Below are positions 1 through 7,412 of a stretch of 16,746 nucleotides of DNA, one piece after another. The notes below the pieces were generated by a model. The model was not told the DNA's origin, did not search any database, and worked only from the letters and a program-made list of their open reading frames with translations. Source of the stretch: JASFUX01 sp050050115 (GTDB lineage Bacteria; Pseudomonadota; Alphaproteobacteria; Caulobacterales; Maricaulaceae); NCBI GenBank assembly GCA_050050115.1, contig JASFUX010000039.1:1-16746 (forward strand). Direction: 5' to 3'. Each line of letters begins with the position of its first letter. Position 1 is the first letter of the stretch. The position numbers and the translations under genes are program-made.

Positions 1-2
1 AC

Positions 3-38
3 AGCTGGCGGCTGGACGCAGCCGACGGGCTCGGCTAA
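3..38 (+). CDS. Possible C-terminal tail of an upstream gene (partial)
   Basis: One frame is open from the window edge and reads SWRLDAADGLG before a TAA at 36-38. It lies directly upstream of lptD on the same strand. In many proteobacteria the gene in front of lptD is the LPS-export permease lptG, so this could be its last residues, but eleven residues are too few to recognise anything. The call rests only on position, and the frame could be open by chance. Confidence 0.25.
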   Translation, partial: SWRLDAADGLG

Positions 39-131
39 CGATCGAAACAAGAGGGGGCGCGCTTGGGCGGGAGCGCAGGGATGACCGGGCTGACGACCCG
101 CAAGGTGATCGGCGTGCGCCGCAAGGGGGCG

Positions 132-2381
132 ATGAAGGCATTGATCCGACGCGCCCGCGACTTGGCCCTGGTCCTCGCCGCAGCAGGCATTCCCGCCCTT
201 TCGGCTTTCGGCCCTGCGGCCGCCCAGACCACGTGGCAGGTCGGCGCGGACCCTGCAGAACAGGCCGTGGCCGAAACCGAAGGGCTCGTCTATCTCGAAG
301 CCGACACGGTCGAGCTTGACGACGCCACCGGTCGCTACATCGCGCGCGGCAACGTCGTCATCACCTATCAGCAGCGCACGCTCTACGCCGACGAAGTGAT
401 CGTGTTCCCCGAACAGGACCGGGTCCTCGCTTCAGGCAACCTCCGCGTCGTCGACGCCACCGGCGTCGTCACCCACGCCGAGAGCGCTGAGTTCTCTCAA
501 GACCTCAATTCCGGCGTGCTCGAGGCGCCTGTCGCGCTGATGCCCGGCTCGGGCACGGCCGGCGCCGCGCTCGCCGTCCGCAGCGGCGGCTCGGTGAACG
601 AGCTTCGGCGCGCTTTTTACACCGTATGCGAAGTTTGTGCGGAGGAAGGCGAGCAGGCCCGCCCGACGTGGCGCTTGCGGGCGCGCCGGGTGACCCAGGA
701 TGAAGACGCGCAGATGCTCTACTATCGCGACGCGATGCTGGAGATCAAAGGCGTCCCGGTGCTCTATACGCCGTTCTTCGCCCACGCCGATCCGAGTTCG
801 GAGCGTCGCTCGGGGTTCCTTCTGCCCTACTTCGGGGAATCTTCGCGCACCGGCGCCTTCTACGAACAGCCTTACTATTGGGCGATCTCGCCCAGCCAGG
901 ACGTGACGATCTCGCCGCGGCTGATGTCGAGCGCCAACCCCATCGTCGCGTTCGAGCACCGCAAGAAGTTCTTCTCCGGCGGCTCGCTCATCCAGGGATC
1001 GCTGACCTACGAGGCCGAGTTCGACAACGACGGGAACACGTTCGGCGAGCAGACCTGGCGCGCTCATTTGTTCACCGACGCAGAATTCGAGATGACCCCC
1101 AATTGGAACTGGGGCCTGGCGGTCGAGCGCGTCAGCGACGACCTCTATTTCCGCCGCTACGAGATCGACGACGCCGAAGCCGATCGCGGCCTCTATCGCC
1201 GCAACTCCAAGCGGCTGCTCAGCCAGCTCTACATAGAAGGCGTTTCGGACGACTACTACGGATCGCTCGCCGGTCTCTCCTATCAAGGCCTGCGCGCCGG
1301 GGACGACGAGGATCTGTTCCCGATCGTGCTGCCGTTCGGCCGCTATGAGCGCACCTTGTCGAACAATCTGCTCGGCGGGCGGCTCACCGGCGGCGCGTCG
1401 GTCGCCGTGCTCGAGCGCGCCGAGGCCGACGACAGCCGCCGGTTCAGCCTCGAATTCGACTGGCGCCGGCAATTCATCGCGCCGGGCGGGATCGTCGCCG
1501 AGCCGTTCGGCCAGTTGCGAGGCGACGTCTATTCGGTGTCGGATTTCGTCACGCCGGACAATCAAGCGATCGACGAGGAAGTCTTCTCTCGCGGCCTGGG
1601 CTACGTCGGCGCGCAAGTGAGCTGGCCGGTCGGTCGCAGCGCGGGGGCATTCGATCTGATCGTCGAGCCGGTGGCGCAGTTCGTCTATTCCCCCACCGGC
1701 GGCAACGACCCGCGCATTCCGAACAATGACAGTCTGATCACAGAGCTCGACGAAGCGAACATCTTCGAGCCGAACCGATCGCCGGGCTACGACGTTTGGG
1801 AAGACGGGACGCAATCGGTGTTCGGCGCGCGCGCTACGGCCCGTTGGGGAACCCAGAGCGAAGCGGCGTTGTTCATCGGTCAGGCTTACCGCTCGCAGGA
1901 CGCCTATGAGTTCCCTCAGGCCTCGGGCCTTTCGGGTTCGACCTCTGACGTCGTCGGGGCGGCCTCGTTCCAGCTTGATCCGCGCCGTCGCGTCTCCGCC
2001 CGGTTCCGCTTGGATCACTCGACGCTCGATCTCAGCAAGCTCGATCTCGACGCGGCCTACGCGCTCGGCCGGGCGTCCGTGTCGACGAAGTACCTGCGGT
2101 TCGCCGACGACATCGCCGTGACCGGTCCGCGGGAGGAGCTGTCGATGACGGCGGGGGTCGAGTTCACCAACCATCTCGGCGCCTACTACCGCACGACGCT
2201 CGATCTCAGTGCGGACGAAACGCGCTTTGCGTTCTTCGGCCTCGTCTACGACGACGAGTGTTCGCGCTTCGAGCTGATCTACAAGTTCGACGGCACGCAG
2301 GACCGCGCCTTGGACGAGGGCGATTCCATCCGTCTGCAATTCACGCTGACGTCCCTGGGCACCTTCGGCCAGCGCGACTGA
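132..2381 (+). CDS. lptD: LPS-assembly protein LptD (OstA/Imp), outer-membrane LPS translocon
   Basis: LptD forms the outer-membrane beta barrel which, with the lipoprotein LptE, inserts lipopolysaccharide into the outer leaflet. From the ATG at 132 the protein is 749 residues and begins with a clean signal peptide (MKALIRRARDLALVLAAAGI, ending near AAAQ). Next comes an OstA/LptA-like jellyroll (about residues 55-150, with ADTVELDD, ARGNVVI and YADEVIVF), then the barrel, introduced by RRSGFLLPYFGESS. Three cysteines are visible: a C-E-V-C pair at 166/169 and one at 710 near the C terminus. That suits the family's disulfide linking the N-terminal domain to the barrel. The frame also has starts at TTG 63 (AAGAGGGGG just upstream) and ATG 81. 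I chose 132 because the longer forms put 17-23 extra residues before the signal peptide, although its AAGGGGG is unusually close. surA follows on the same strand after a 253-base gap. Confidence 0.95.
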   Translation: MKALIRRARDLALVLAAAGIPALSAFGPAAAQTTWQVGADPAEQAVAETEGLVYLEADTVELDDATGRYIARGNVVITYQQRTLYADEVIVFPEQDRVLASGNLRVVDATGVVTHAESAEFSQDLNSGVLEAPVALMPGSGTAGAALAVRSGGSVNELRRAFYTVCEVCAEEGEQARPTWRLRARRVTQDEDAQMLYYRDAMLEIKGVPVLYTPFFAHADPSSERRSGFLLPYFGESSRTGAFYEQPYYWAISPSQDVTISPRLMSSANPIVAFEHRKKFFSGGSLIQGSLTYEAEFDNDGNTFGEQTWRAHLFTDAEFEMTPNWNWGLAVERVSDDLYFRRYEIDDAEADRGLYRRNSKRLLSQLYIEGVSDDYYGSLAGLSYQGLRAGDDEDLFPIVLPFGRYERTLSNNLLGGRLTGGASVAVLERAEADDSRRFSLEFDWRRQFIAPGGIVAEPFGQLRGDVYSVSDFVTPDNQAIDEEVFSRGLGYVGAQVSWPVGRSAGAFDLIVEPVAQFVYSPTGGNDPRIPNNDSLITELDEANIFEPNRSPGYDVWEDGTQSVFGARATARWGTQSEAALFIGQAYRSQDAYEFPQASGLSGSTSDVVGAASFQLDPRRRVSARFRLDHSTLDLSKLDLDAAYALGRASVSTKYLRFADDIAVTGPREELSMTAGVEFTNHLGAYYRTTLDLSADETRFAFFGLVYDDECSRFELIYKFDGTQDRALDEGDSIRLQFTLTSLGTFGQRD

Positions 2382-2535
2382 GACTCTCGGCGGCAGCTGC
2401 GTTCTGCAGCTCAGAACCCCAGCTTTCAAAATCTCGCCGCATTAGGCGGACACCTGATCTTGGAAGATGGATCGGGAGGGTGAATCGGAGCATCGCATGC
2501 TCGTGCTCAAGCGCCACGCGAGCGGCGCCTTGCGA

Positions 2536-2563
2536 TTGCGTACATGCGGTGTTGGGCTATTGT
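2536..2563 (+). promoter_or_regulatory. Weak sigma70-like promoter candidate in the lptD-surA gap
   Basis: TTGCGT at 2536-2541 and TATTGT at 2558-2563 are separated by 16 bases, about 70 bases upstream of the preferred surA start. The match to consensus is only partial (3/6 and 4/6). The remainder of the gap (2382-2634) shows a short hairpin at 2395-2411 and nothing else I can name. surA may equally be read through from lptD. Confidence 0.2.
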
Positions 2564-2634
2564 GGTGGCCAACCCTGGCGAACCCCCTCATCGACGCCGG
2601 AAATCGACGTAATTTGAAAGACATAGGTCGCATC

Positions 2635-3984
2635 GTGAAACACCGTATCTCGCGCGCGAGCTTGGTCGGCGGGTTCCTCGCCGCATCCGTCTGCGCCACC
2701 GCCCCCGCCAGCGCGCAGCAGCAATCAGCCTGCCCGCCCGGCATGACGCCGAGGACCGAAGGCTCGGTTCTGCAGCTCGCCGACGCCAATCTTCGAGATG
2801 AAGGCATCGCCGCCGTGGTCAACGGCGACATGATCTCGAAGTACGACGTGCGCCAGCGCATGGGGCTGATCATCATGACGACAGGCGTGAACCCCACGCC
2901 CGAAATCGTCGGCCGCATTCAGCAACAGGCCCTCAATTCGCTGATCAACGAACGGGTGAAGCTGCAAGCTGGGCGCGAACTGTTCGAGCTTGAGGTGCCT
3001 CAAGAAGAGATCAACGCCGATTTCGAGAACCTTGCTCGAACGAACAACGCGTCAGTCGAAGACATCTGTCGCTCCCTCGTCGACTTCGGCATCGATCCCG
3101 ACACCCTCGAAGATCAGATTCGCGCCGACATCGCGTGGCAAATCATGGTCTCGGGCCGCTACCGCGAGCACGTCCGCGTCTCGAACCACCAAATCGATCA
3201 AATGCTCCAGCGCCTCGCCGCGAGCGCCACCGAACCCCAGTATCAGATCTCGGAGATCCTGCTTTCGCCTCCGCCGGACGCCAGCGACGAAGACATCGCA
3301 GCCGGCATCCAGGACATCTTTCAGCAGCTTGAGAACGGCGCCTCCTTTCCGGCCGTCGCGCGGCAGTATTCGGCCGCGGCGTCGGCGATCAACTTTGGCG
3401 ACATCGGCTGGGTTCGCGGCGGCGAGCTCAGGCCCGAGATCGCCGAGGCCGTCGCCGTGATGGCGCCCGGCAACATCTCCTCGCCGATCTATACGCCCGA
3501 CGGCATCTATCTGATCGCGCTGCGCGACAAGTCCGACGCGCAGAACCCTGAGCGGGTCTCGCTGATGCAGGCGCTGGTGTCGTTTTCAGAAGACGCGAGC
3601 GAGGACGAGATCGCCGACCTTGACCGCGATCTGAGACGCGCAGCGCGCGGCGTGCGCAACTGCTCCGAGTTCGACGAGATTTCCGACGCCTCGGTGGGCG
3701 CGACCGTGAACGATCTCGGCTTCGTGCCGCCTGGCAACCTCGCCGAGCCGTTCCGGATCGCCGTCGATCAGATGCAGCCCGGTGACGTCTCCCAGCCGAT
3801 CCGGCATCGCAACAACCTGGTGATCCTGGGGCTCTGCGAGCGCAGCATGACCGCCGGCGCGGAGCTGCCCACGCGCGAGGAAATCGAAAACCGTCTGATC
3901 AGCCAGCAGCTCGACCTGATCGCGCGGCGCTGGGAACGCGACCTGCGCCTCGCCGCGACGATCGACAACCGCCTGGGAAGCTGA
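2635..3984 (+). CDS. surA: SurA-like periplasmic chaperone / peptidyl-prolyl isomerase
   Basis: SurA escorts unfolded outer-membrane proteins across the periplasm to the BAM complex, and LptD is among its known clients in Escherichia coli. From the GTG at 2635 the product is 449 residues. It has a signal peptide (MKHRISRASLVGGFLAASVC, ending ATAPASAQ) and a SurA_N-type chaperone region (about 55-195, starting IAAVVNGDMISKYDV). A parvulin rotamase domain follows (about 203-300, with QISEILL, FGDIGWVRGGEL, GNISSPI and GIYLIAL), then a more divergent second parvulin-like segment (about 305-410, with LGFVPPGNL and GDVSQPI). The frame is open back to ATG 2467 and TTG 2614. The GTG is preferred because it puts the signal peptide at the N terminus, with AGGT seven bases upstream. 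Its place between lptD and pdxA matches the classical lptD-surA-pdxA-rsmA order. Confidence 0.9.
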   Translation: MKHRISRASLVGGFLAASVCATAPASAQQQSACPPGMTPRTEGSVLQLADANLRDEGIAAVVNGDMISKYDVRQRMGLIIMTTGVNPTPEIVGRIQQQALNSLINERVKLQAGRELFELEVPQEEINADFENLARTNNASVEDICRSLVDFGIDPDTLEDQIRADIAWQIMVSGRYREHVRVSNHQIDQMLQRLAASATEPQYQISEILLSPPPDASDEDIAAGIQDIFQQLENGASFPAVARQYSAAASAINFGDIGWVRGGELRPEIAEAVAVMAPGNISSPIYTPDGIYLIALRDKSDAQNPERVSLMQALVSFSEDASEDEIADLDRDLRRAARGVRNCSEFDEISDASVGATVNDLGFVPPGNLAEPFRIAVDQMQPGDVSQPIRHRNNLVILGLCERSMTAGAELPTREEIENRLISQQLDLIARRWERDLRLAATIDNRLGS

Positions 3985-3992
3985 CGGCGAGC

Positions 3993-4000
3993 AGGGGGAG
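3993..4000 (+). promoter_or_regulatory. Strong Shine-Dalgarno sequence marking a CTG start for pdxA
   Basis: AGGGGGAG at 3993-4000 lies six bases before a CTG codon at 4007 that is in frame with all conserved PdxA motifs. No ATG, GTG or TTG occurs in that frame between the preceding stop (3917-3919) and the conserved motif at 4058-4090. This ribosome-binding site is therefore the main evidence for where pdxA begins. Confidence 0.65.
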
Positions 4001-4006
4001 AGCGCT

Positions 4007-5059
4007 CTGACCTCCTCGGCCGAAGCGTCGACACCCTCTCGCCCGCCCCTCGTCCTGACGCAGGGCGACCCTTCCGGCATCGGTCCCGAGATCACGCTCG
4101 CCGCGTGGGAGCGTCTGCGCGAAAATTCCCCGCCGTTCTTCGTGGTCGGCGATCCGGTCCTCTATGGCGCGCGCGCCGCAGTCATCGACGACGCCTCCGA
4201 AGCCGTCGCCGCGTTCGCCAAGAGCTTGCCCGTCCTGCCCCGCCCTCTGGTCGAGCCGGCGAAACCCGGCGCGCCCTCGGTCGCCAACGCAGGCTGCGTG
4301 CTCGCTTCGATCGACGAGGCGATCGACGCGGTTGAGGAGGGCCGCGCCGCGGCGATCGTGACCAATCCGATCTCCAAGGCGATCCTCCACCGCGCCGGCT
4401 TCGACCTTCCCGGACACACCGAGTATCTCGCGCAGCGGTCGGCCAGCGAGGACGACGAAGCGGCCGACGGCCAAGCGCCCGCGCGCGGACCGGTGATGAT
4501 GCTTGTCGGCGGCGGGATCCGCGTGGCGCTCGCTACCATCCATGTTCCGTTGCGCGCCGTTCCCGACGCCCTCACGGTCGAAAGCGTCGTCAACGTGGCG
4601 CGCGTCACGGCCGCGGCGCTCGCACGCGATTTCGGCGTCGAGGCGCCCGCGATCGCGCTCTGCGGGCTTAATCCGCATGCGGGCGAAAGCGGCGACATCG
4701 GCGTCGAGGAAATCGAGATCATCAATCCAGCAGCCAAGGTGCTGCGCGAAGATCACGGTCTTGACGTCACAGACGCTCTGGCTGCGGACGGCCTGTTCTC
4801 CGCGCGCGAGCGCGCACGCTATGATGCGATCATCGCGATGTATCACGACCAGGGGCTGGTTCCCGTGAAGGCGCTCGACTTCGACAACGCCGTCAACGTC
4901 ACCTTGGGGCTCGACGTTGTGCGCACCTCGCCCGACCACGGCGTGGCTTTCGGGATCGCCGGACAAGGGGTTGCGCGTCCCGACAGCTTGATCGCCGCCA
5001 TCGAGCTCGCCGCCGAGATCGCAGCGCGCCGCGCAACGGCCGCCCGGCAAATCGAATGA
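4007..5059 (+). CDS. pdxA: 4-hydroxythreonine-4-phosphate dehydrogenase PdxA, apparent CTG start
   Basis: PdxA oxidises 4-phosphohydroxy-L-threonine with NAD(P) in the DXP-dependent pyridoxal phosphate (vitamin B6) pathway; it is cytoplasmic and metal-dependent. Read from CTG 4007 the protein is 350 residues, close to family length (E. coli about 329). It shows the N-terminal signature LTQGDPSGIGPE (17-28), VTNPISK, PGHTEYL (His137) and the expected metal-binding histidines in TIHVPL (His179), NPHAGESGDIG (His224) and YHDQGLVPVK (His280). It ends with RTSPDHGVAFGIAGQG. The gene starts 22 bases after surA stops, and its TGA overlaps the ATG of rsmA (ATGA at 5056-5059), implying translational coupling. 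The oddity is the start: the first canonical start in the frame is GTG 4142, which would remove the conserved N terminus. A sequencing error converting ATG to CTG remains possible. Confidence 0.93.
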   Translation: MTSSAEASTPSRPPLVLTQGDPSGIGPEITLAAWERLRENSPPFFVVGDPVLYGARAAVIDDASEAVAAFAKSLPVLPRPLVEPAKPGAPSVANAGCVLASIDEAIDAVEEGRAAAIVTNPISKAILHRAGFDLPGHTEYLAQRSASEDDEAADGQAPARGPVMMLVGGGIRVALATIHVPLRAVPDALTVESVVNVARVTAAALARDFGVEAPAIALCGLNPHAGESGDIGVEEIEIINPAAKVLREDHGLDVTDALAADGLFSARERARYDAIIAMYHDQGLVPVKALDFDNAVNVTLGLDVVRTSPDHGVAFGIAGQGVARPDSLIAAIELAAEIAARRATAARQIE

Positions 5060-5916
5060 GCGTTCACGACCTGCCGCCGCTGCGCGAGGTGATCGCCGCG
5101 CACGGGCTCGCCGCGAACAAGGCGCTCGGCCAGCACTTCCTGCTCGATCTCAACCTCACCGCCAAGATCGCGCGCTTCGCCGGGCCGCTTGACGACCGCG
5201 TCGTCATCGAGGTCGGACCGGGGCCTGGCGGGCTGACGCGCGCGCTGCTCAACGCTGGCGCTGCTGGCGTGATCGCCGTGGAGAAGGACGCTCGGTTCAT
5301 CCCGGCGCTGTCCGAGCTCGAAGGCGCGGCGGGCGGGCGCCTGCACATCGAGCACGCGGATGCTCTCACACTGGACGAGCCGCGCCTGCTCGCCTCAGTC
5401 GCGCCGGACCGCAAATGCTGCGTCGTCTCGAACCTGCCGTACAACGTCGGCACCCAGCTTCTGATCAAGTGGCTTTCCGGACCGACCTGGTGGGAGAGCC
5501 TGACGCTGATGTTTCAGTACGAGGTGGCCGAGCGGATCGTCGCCCGGCCGGGCCAGTCGGCCTATGGGCGCCTCGCCGTGCTGAGCGCGCTGCGCGCCAT
5601 GCCCCAGCCCGGTTTCGGCGCGCCGGCCCGCGCGTTCACGCCGCCGCCCAAGGTCGACAGCGCCGTCGTCCGACTCGACCCGATCGCCGATCCCTACCCC
5701 GACGTCCAGGCGCTCGAGACGGTGACGGCGGCCGCCTTCGGCCAGCGGCGCAAGATGCTGCGCAAGAGCCTCAAGCAGCTCGGCGACGCTATGGGTCTTA
5801 TCGAAGCGGCGAACGTCGACCCCAAGGCCCGTCCCGAGGACCTCGCGCCAGCCGATTTCGCGCGGCTGGCGACCGCCTGGCGCGCGACTACTTCCGGTTC
5901 GGGTCGAGCTTCCTGA
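5056..5916 (+). CDS. rsmA: 16S rRNA (adenine1518/1519-N6)-dimethyltransferase RsmA (KsgA)
   Basis: RsmA uses S-adenosylmethionine to dimethylate two adjacent adenines in helix 45 near the 3' end of 16S rRNA, a late step in 30S maturation. The 286-residue product carries the family N-terminal motif NKALGQHFLLD (21-31), the SAM-binding loop VIEVGPGPGGLTRALL (50-65) and the catalytic NLPYN (126-130). It also has the C-terminal RNA-binding signature FGQRRKMLRKSLKQL. Length is normal for the family. Its ATG overlaps the pdxA stop by four bases, and no separate ribosome-binding site is needed if the genes are coupled. The last 29 bases (5888-5916) also encode the C terminus of gmk on the opposite strand, so the two converging transcripts share 3' ends. 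Confidence 0.96.
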   Translation: MSVHDLPPLREVIAAHGLAANKALGQHFLLDLNLTAKIARFAGPLDDRVVIEVGPGPGGLTRALLNAGAAGVIAVEKDARFIPALSELEGAAGGRLHIEHADALTLDEPRLLASVAPDRKCCVVSNLPYNVGTQLLIKWLSGPTWWESLTLMFQYEVAERIVARPGQSAYGRLAVLSALRAMPQPGFGAPARAFTPPPKVDSAVVRLDPIADPYPDVQALETVTAAAFGQRRKMLRKSLKQLGDAMGLIEAANVDPKARPEDLAPADFARLATAWRATTSGSGRAS

Positions 5917-6529
5917 CGAAATCGGCGAGCCAAGGCTGGCGCGAGCGCTTCAAACGCTCGGACCGCAGGATGCCTTCAAGATCGGCGGCGGTGCGGTCGA
6001 GATCGTCATTGACCAGCACGTAGTCGTATTCGGCCCAGTGGGTGATCTCCTTCCAGGCGCCATCAAGCCGCGTCTGGATCACCTCGTCCGTATCCTGAGC
6101 GCGCTTCTTCAGCCGGTCGGCCAGCTCAGGCATCGACGGCGGTAGGATGAACACCGAGACCACGTCGCTGTCGCGCTCGAGGATGAGCTGCTGAGCGCCC
6201 TGCCAGTCGATGTCGAGAAGCACGTCACGGCCGTGCTCGAGCGTTTCGAGCACCGGCTCGCGCGGCGTGCCGTAGCGAAAGCCGTGCACCTTGGCCCACT
6301 CGTAAAAGTAATCCTCGCGCGCACGCGTCTTGAAGTCGTCCTCGGCGAGGAAGAAGTAGTCCTTGCCCTCGACCTCTCCCGGCCGCGGCGGACGCGTCGT
6401 CGCCGAGACCGAAAGCATGATGTCCGGGTGGTTGGCGAGCAGGCGCCGCGACAGGGTGGTCTTGCCCGCGCCCGAGGGGCTGGAGATCACGAACAAGAGG
6501 CCGCGACGGCGTCGCTCGTCACTCGACAT
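5888..6529 (-). CDS. gmk: Guanylate kinase
   Basis: Guanylate kinase phosphorylates GMP (and dGMP) to GDP with ATP, feeding GTP and (p)ppGpp pools. The 213-residue protein has the P-loop SSPSGAGKTT (16-25), the GMP-binding segment SVSATTRPPRPGEVEGKDYFF with its arginines and tyrosine, and VLLDIDWQGAQQL. It also has YDYVLVNDDL toward the C terminus. Length matches the family. The ATG (6529-6527) lies inside the last codons of yicC, an 11-base overlap. gmk is the last gene of the minus-strand cluster and converges on rsmA with a 29-base overlap. There is consequently no room for an intergenic terminator; any termination signal would lie within rsmA. Confidence 0.96.
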   Translation of the reverse strand: MSSDERRRRGLLFVISSPSGAGKTTLSRRLLANHPDIMLSVSATTRPPRPGEVEGKDYFFLAEDDFKTRAREDYFYEWAKVHGFRYGTPREPVLETLEHGRDVLLDIDWQGAQQLILERDSDVVSVFILPPSMPELADRLKKRAQDTDEVIQTRLDGAWKEITHWAEYDYVLVNDDLDRTAADLEGILRSERLKRSRQPWLADFVRKLDPNRK

Positions 6530-7412
6530 TCTGCGCCTGCTCCCGGAACTGATCGATCGCGGCCTTCAAGTCGAGCCCGATTCGCGTCAGTTCGCCGTCA
6601 GAAGACTTCGAGCATAGCGTATTGGCTTCCCGGTTGAACTCCTGAGCGAGAAAATCGAGCTTGCGCCCGGCGGGCTCGGCGCCGGCGAGGAGGTTGCGCG
6701 CCGTGACGACGTGCGCCGCCAGCCGGTCCAGCTCCTCGCGCACGTCCGCCTTGACCGCCAGAAGCGCCGCCTCGGTGGCGAGCCGTTCTTCAGGCAGATC
6801 ACCCTCCAAGAGCTCCGCGAGCCGTTCGCGCAGGCGCTCATGAATCGCGCTCGGCTGAGCCGCGGCGAGGCGCGTCGCCTCGCCTGCAAGCCGCTCGATG
6901 TCGTCGACGATCACGCTCAGTATGCTTGAGAGCGCCGCGCCCTCGTCGCGCCGCGCCTGCTCGAGCGCGCCGAGCGCGTCATTGAGCGAGATGAGAATCT
7001 CCGTCGACAGACGCTCCTCCTCTTCCGCATCGACAGACGAGTCGTCGGTCTTAAGCACGCCCCTCAACGCCAGAAGACCGTCGAGCCGCGCCGGCTCGAC
7101 CACGCCCGGCTCGATCACCGACCGGCTCGCCTCGATCACGGCTTTGAGCTGATCGAGATCTACCTGCGCCCGCGCTTCGGTCTCTTCACGCCGGACCTGC
7201 AGGTTGAGCTGAAACGAACCGCGCTTGAACCGCGACTTCACCGCTTCGCGGGCGGGCGGTTCGAGACCGTCAAAGCCCGGCGGCGTGCGCGCGCGCAGAT
7301 CGAGCCCGCGGCCGTTGACGCTCTTGACCTCCCACACCCAGCTGACAGCGCCGCGCGATCCCTCGGCGCGGGCGAAACCGGTCATGCCGGAGAGGCGGGG
7401 CTTGGCGCTCAC
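6519..7412 (-). CDS. yicC: YicC/YloC family endoribonuclease
   Basis: Members of this family (E. coli YicC) are endoribonucleases linked to RNA turnover and stationary-phase survival; the specific substrate here is unknown. From GTG 7412 the protein is 297 residues. It has the characteristic N-terminal MTGFARAEG and WEVKSVNGRGLDLRARTPPG, and the C-terminal GRKLDFLAQEFNREANTLCS followed by LTRIGLDLKAAIDQFREQAQN, which is the usual end of the family. The frame is open further upstream to 7454, inside mltG. I chose the GTG at 7412 because it forms a GTGA overlap with the mltG stop, leaving a short MSAKPRLSG lead before the conserved start. The next ATG at 7385 would also be workable. Adjacency of yicC and gmk is widespread in bacteria. 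Confidence 0.92.
   Translation of the reverse strand: MSAKPRLSGMTGFARAEGSRGAVSWVWEVKSVNGRGLDLRARTPPGFDGLEPPAREAVKSRFKRGSFQLNLQVRREETEARAQVDLDQLKAVIEASRSVIEPGVVEPARLDGLLALRGVLKTDDSSVDAEEEERLSTEILISLNDALGALEQARRDEGAALSSILSVIVDDIERLAGEATRLAAAQPSAIHERLRERLAELLEGDLPEERLATEAALLAVKADVREELDRLAAHVVTARNLLAGAEPAGRKLDFLAQEFNREANTLCSKSSDGELTRIGLDLKAAIDQFREQAQNVE

Noticed and set aside
2395..2411. Hairpin (AGCTGC/GCAGCT) after lptD as a terminator
   Set aside because: The stem is only six base pairs and no T tract follows.
432..2429. Long open frame (665 codons) on the minus strand opposite lptD
   Set aside because: It is a GC-rich antisense shadow. The encoded sequence is rich in Arg, Ala and Glu without any domain, while the plus strand encodes a complete LptD with signal peptide and conserved cysteines.
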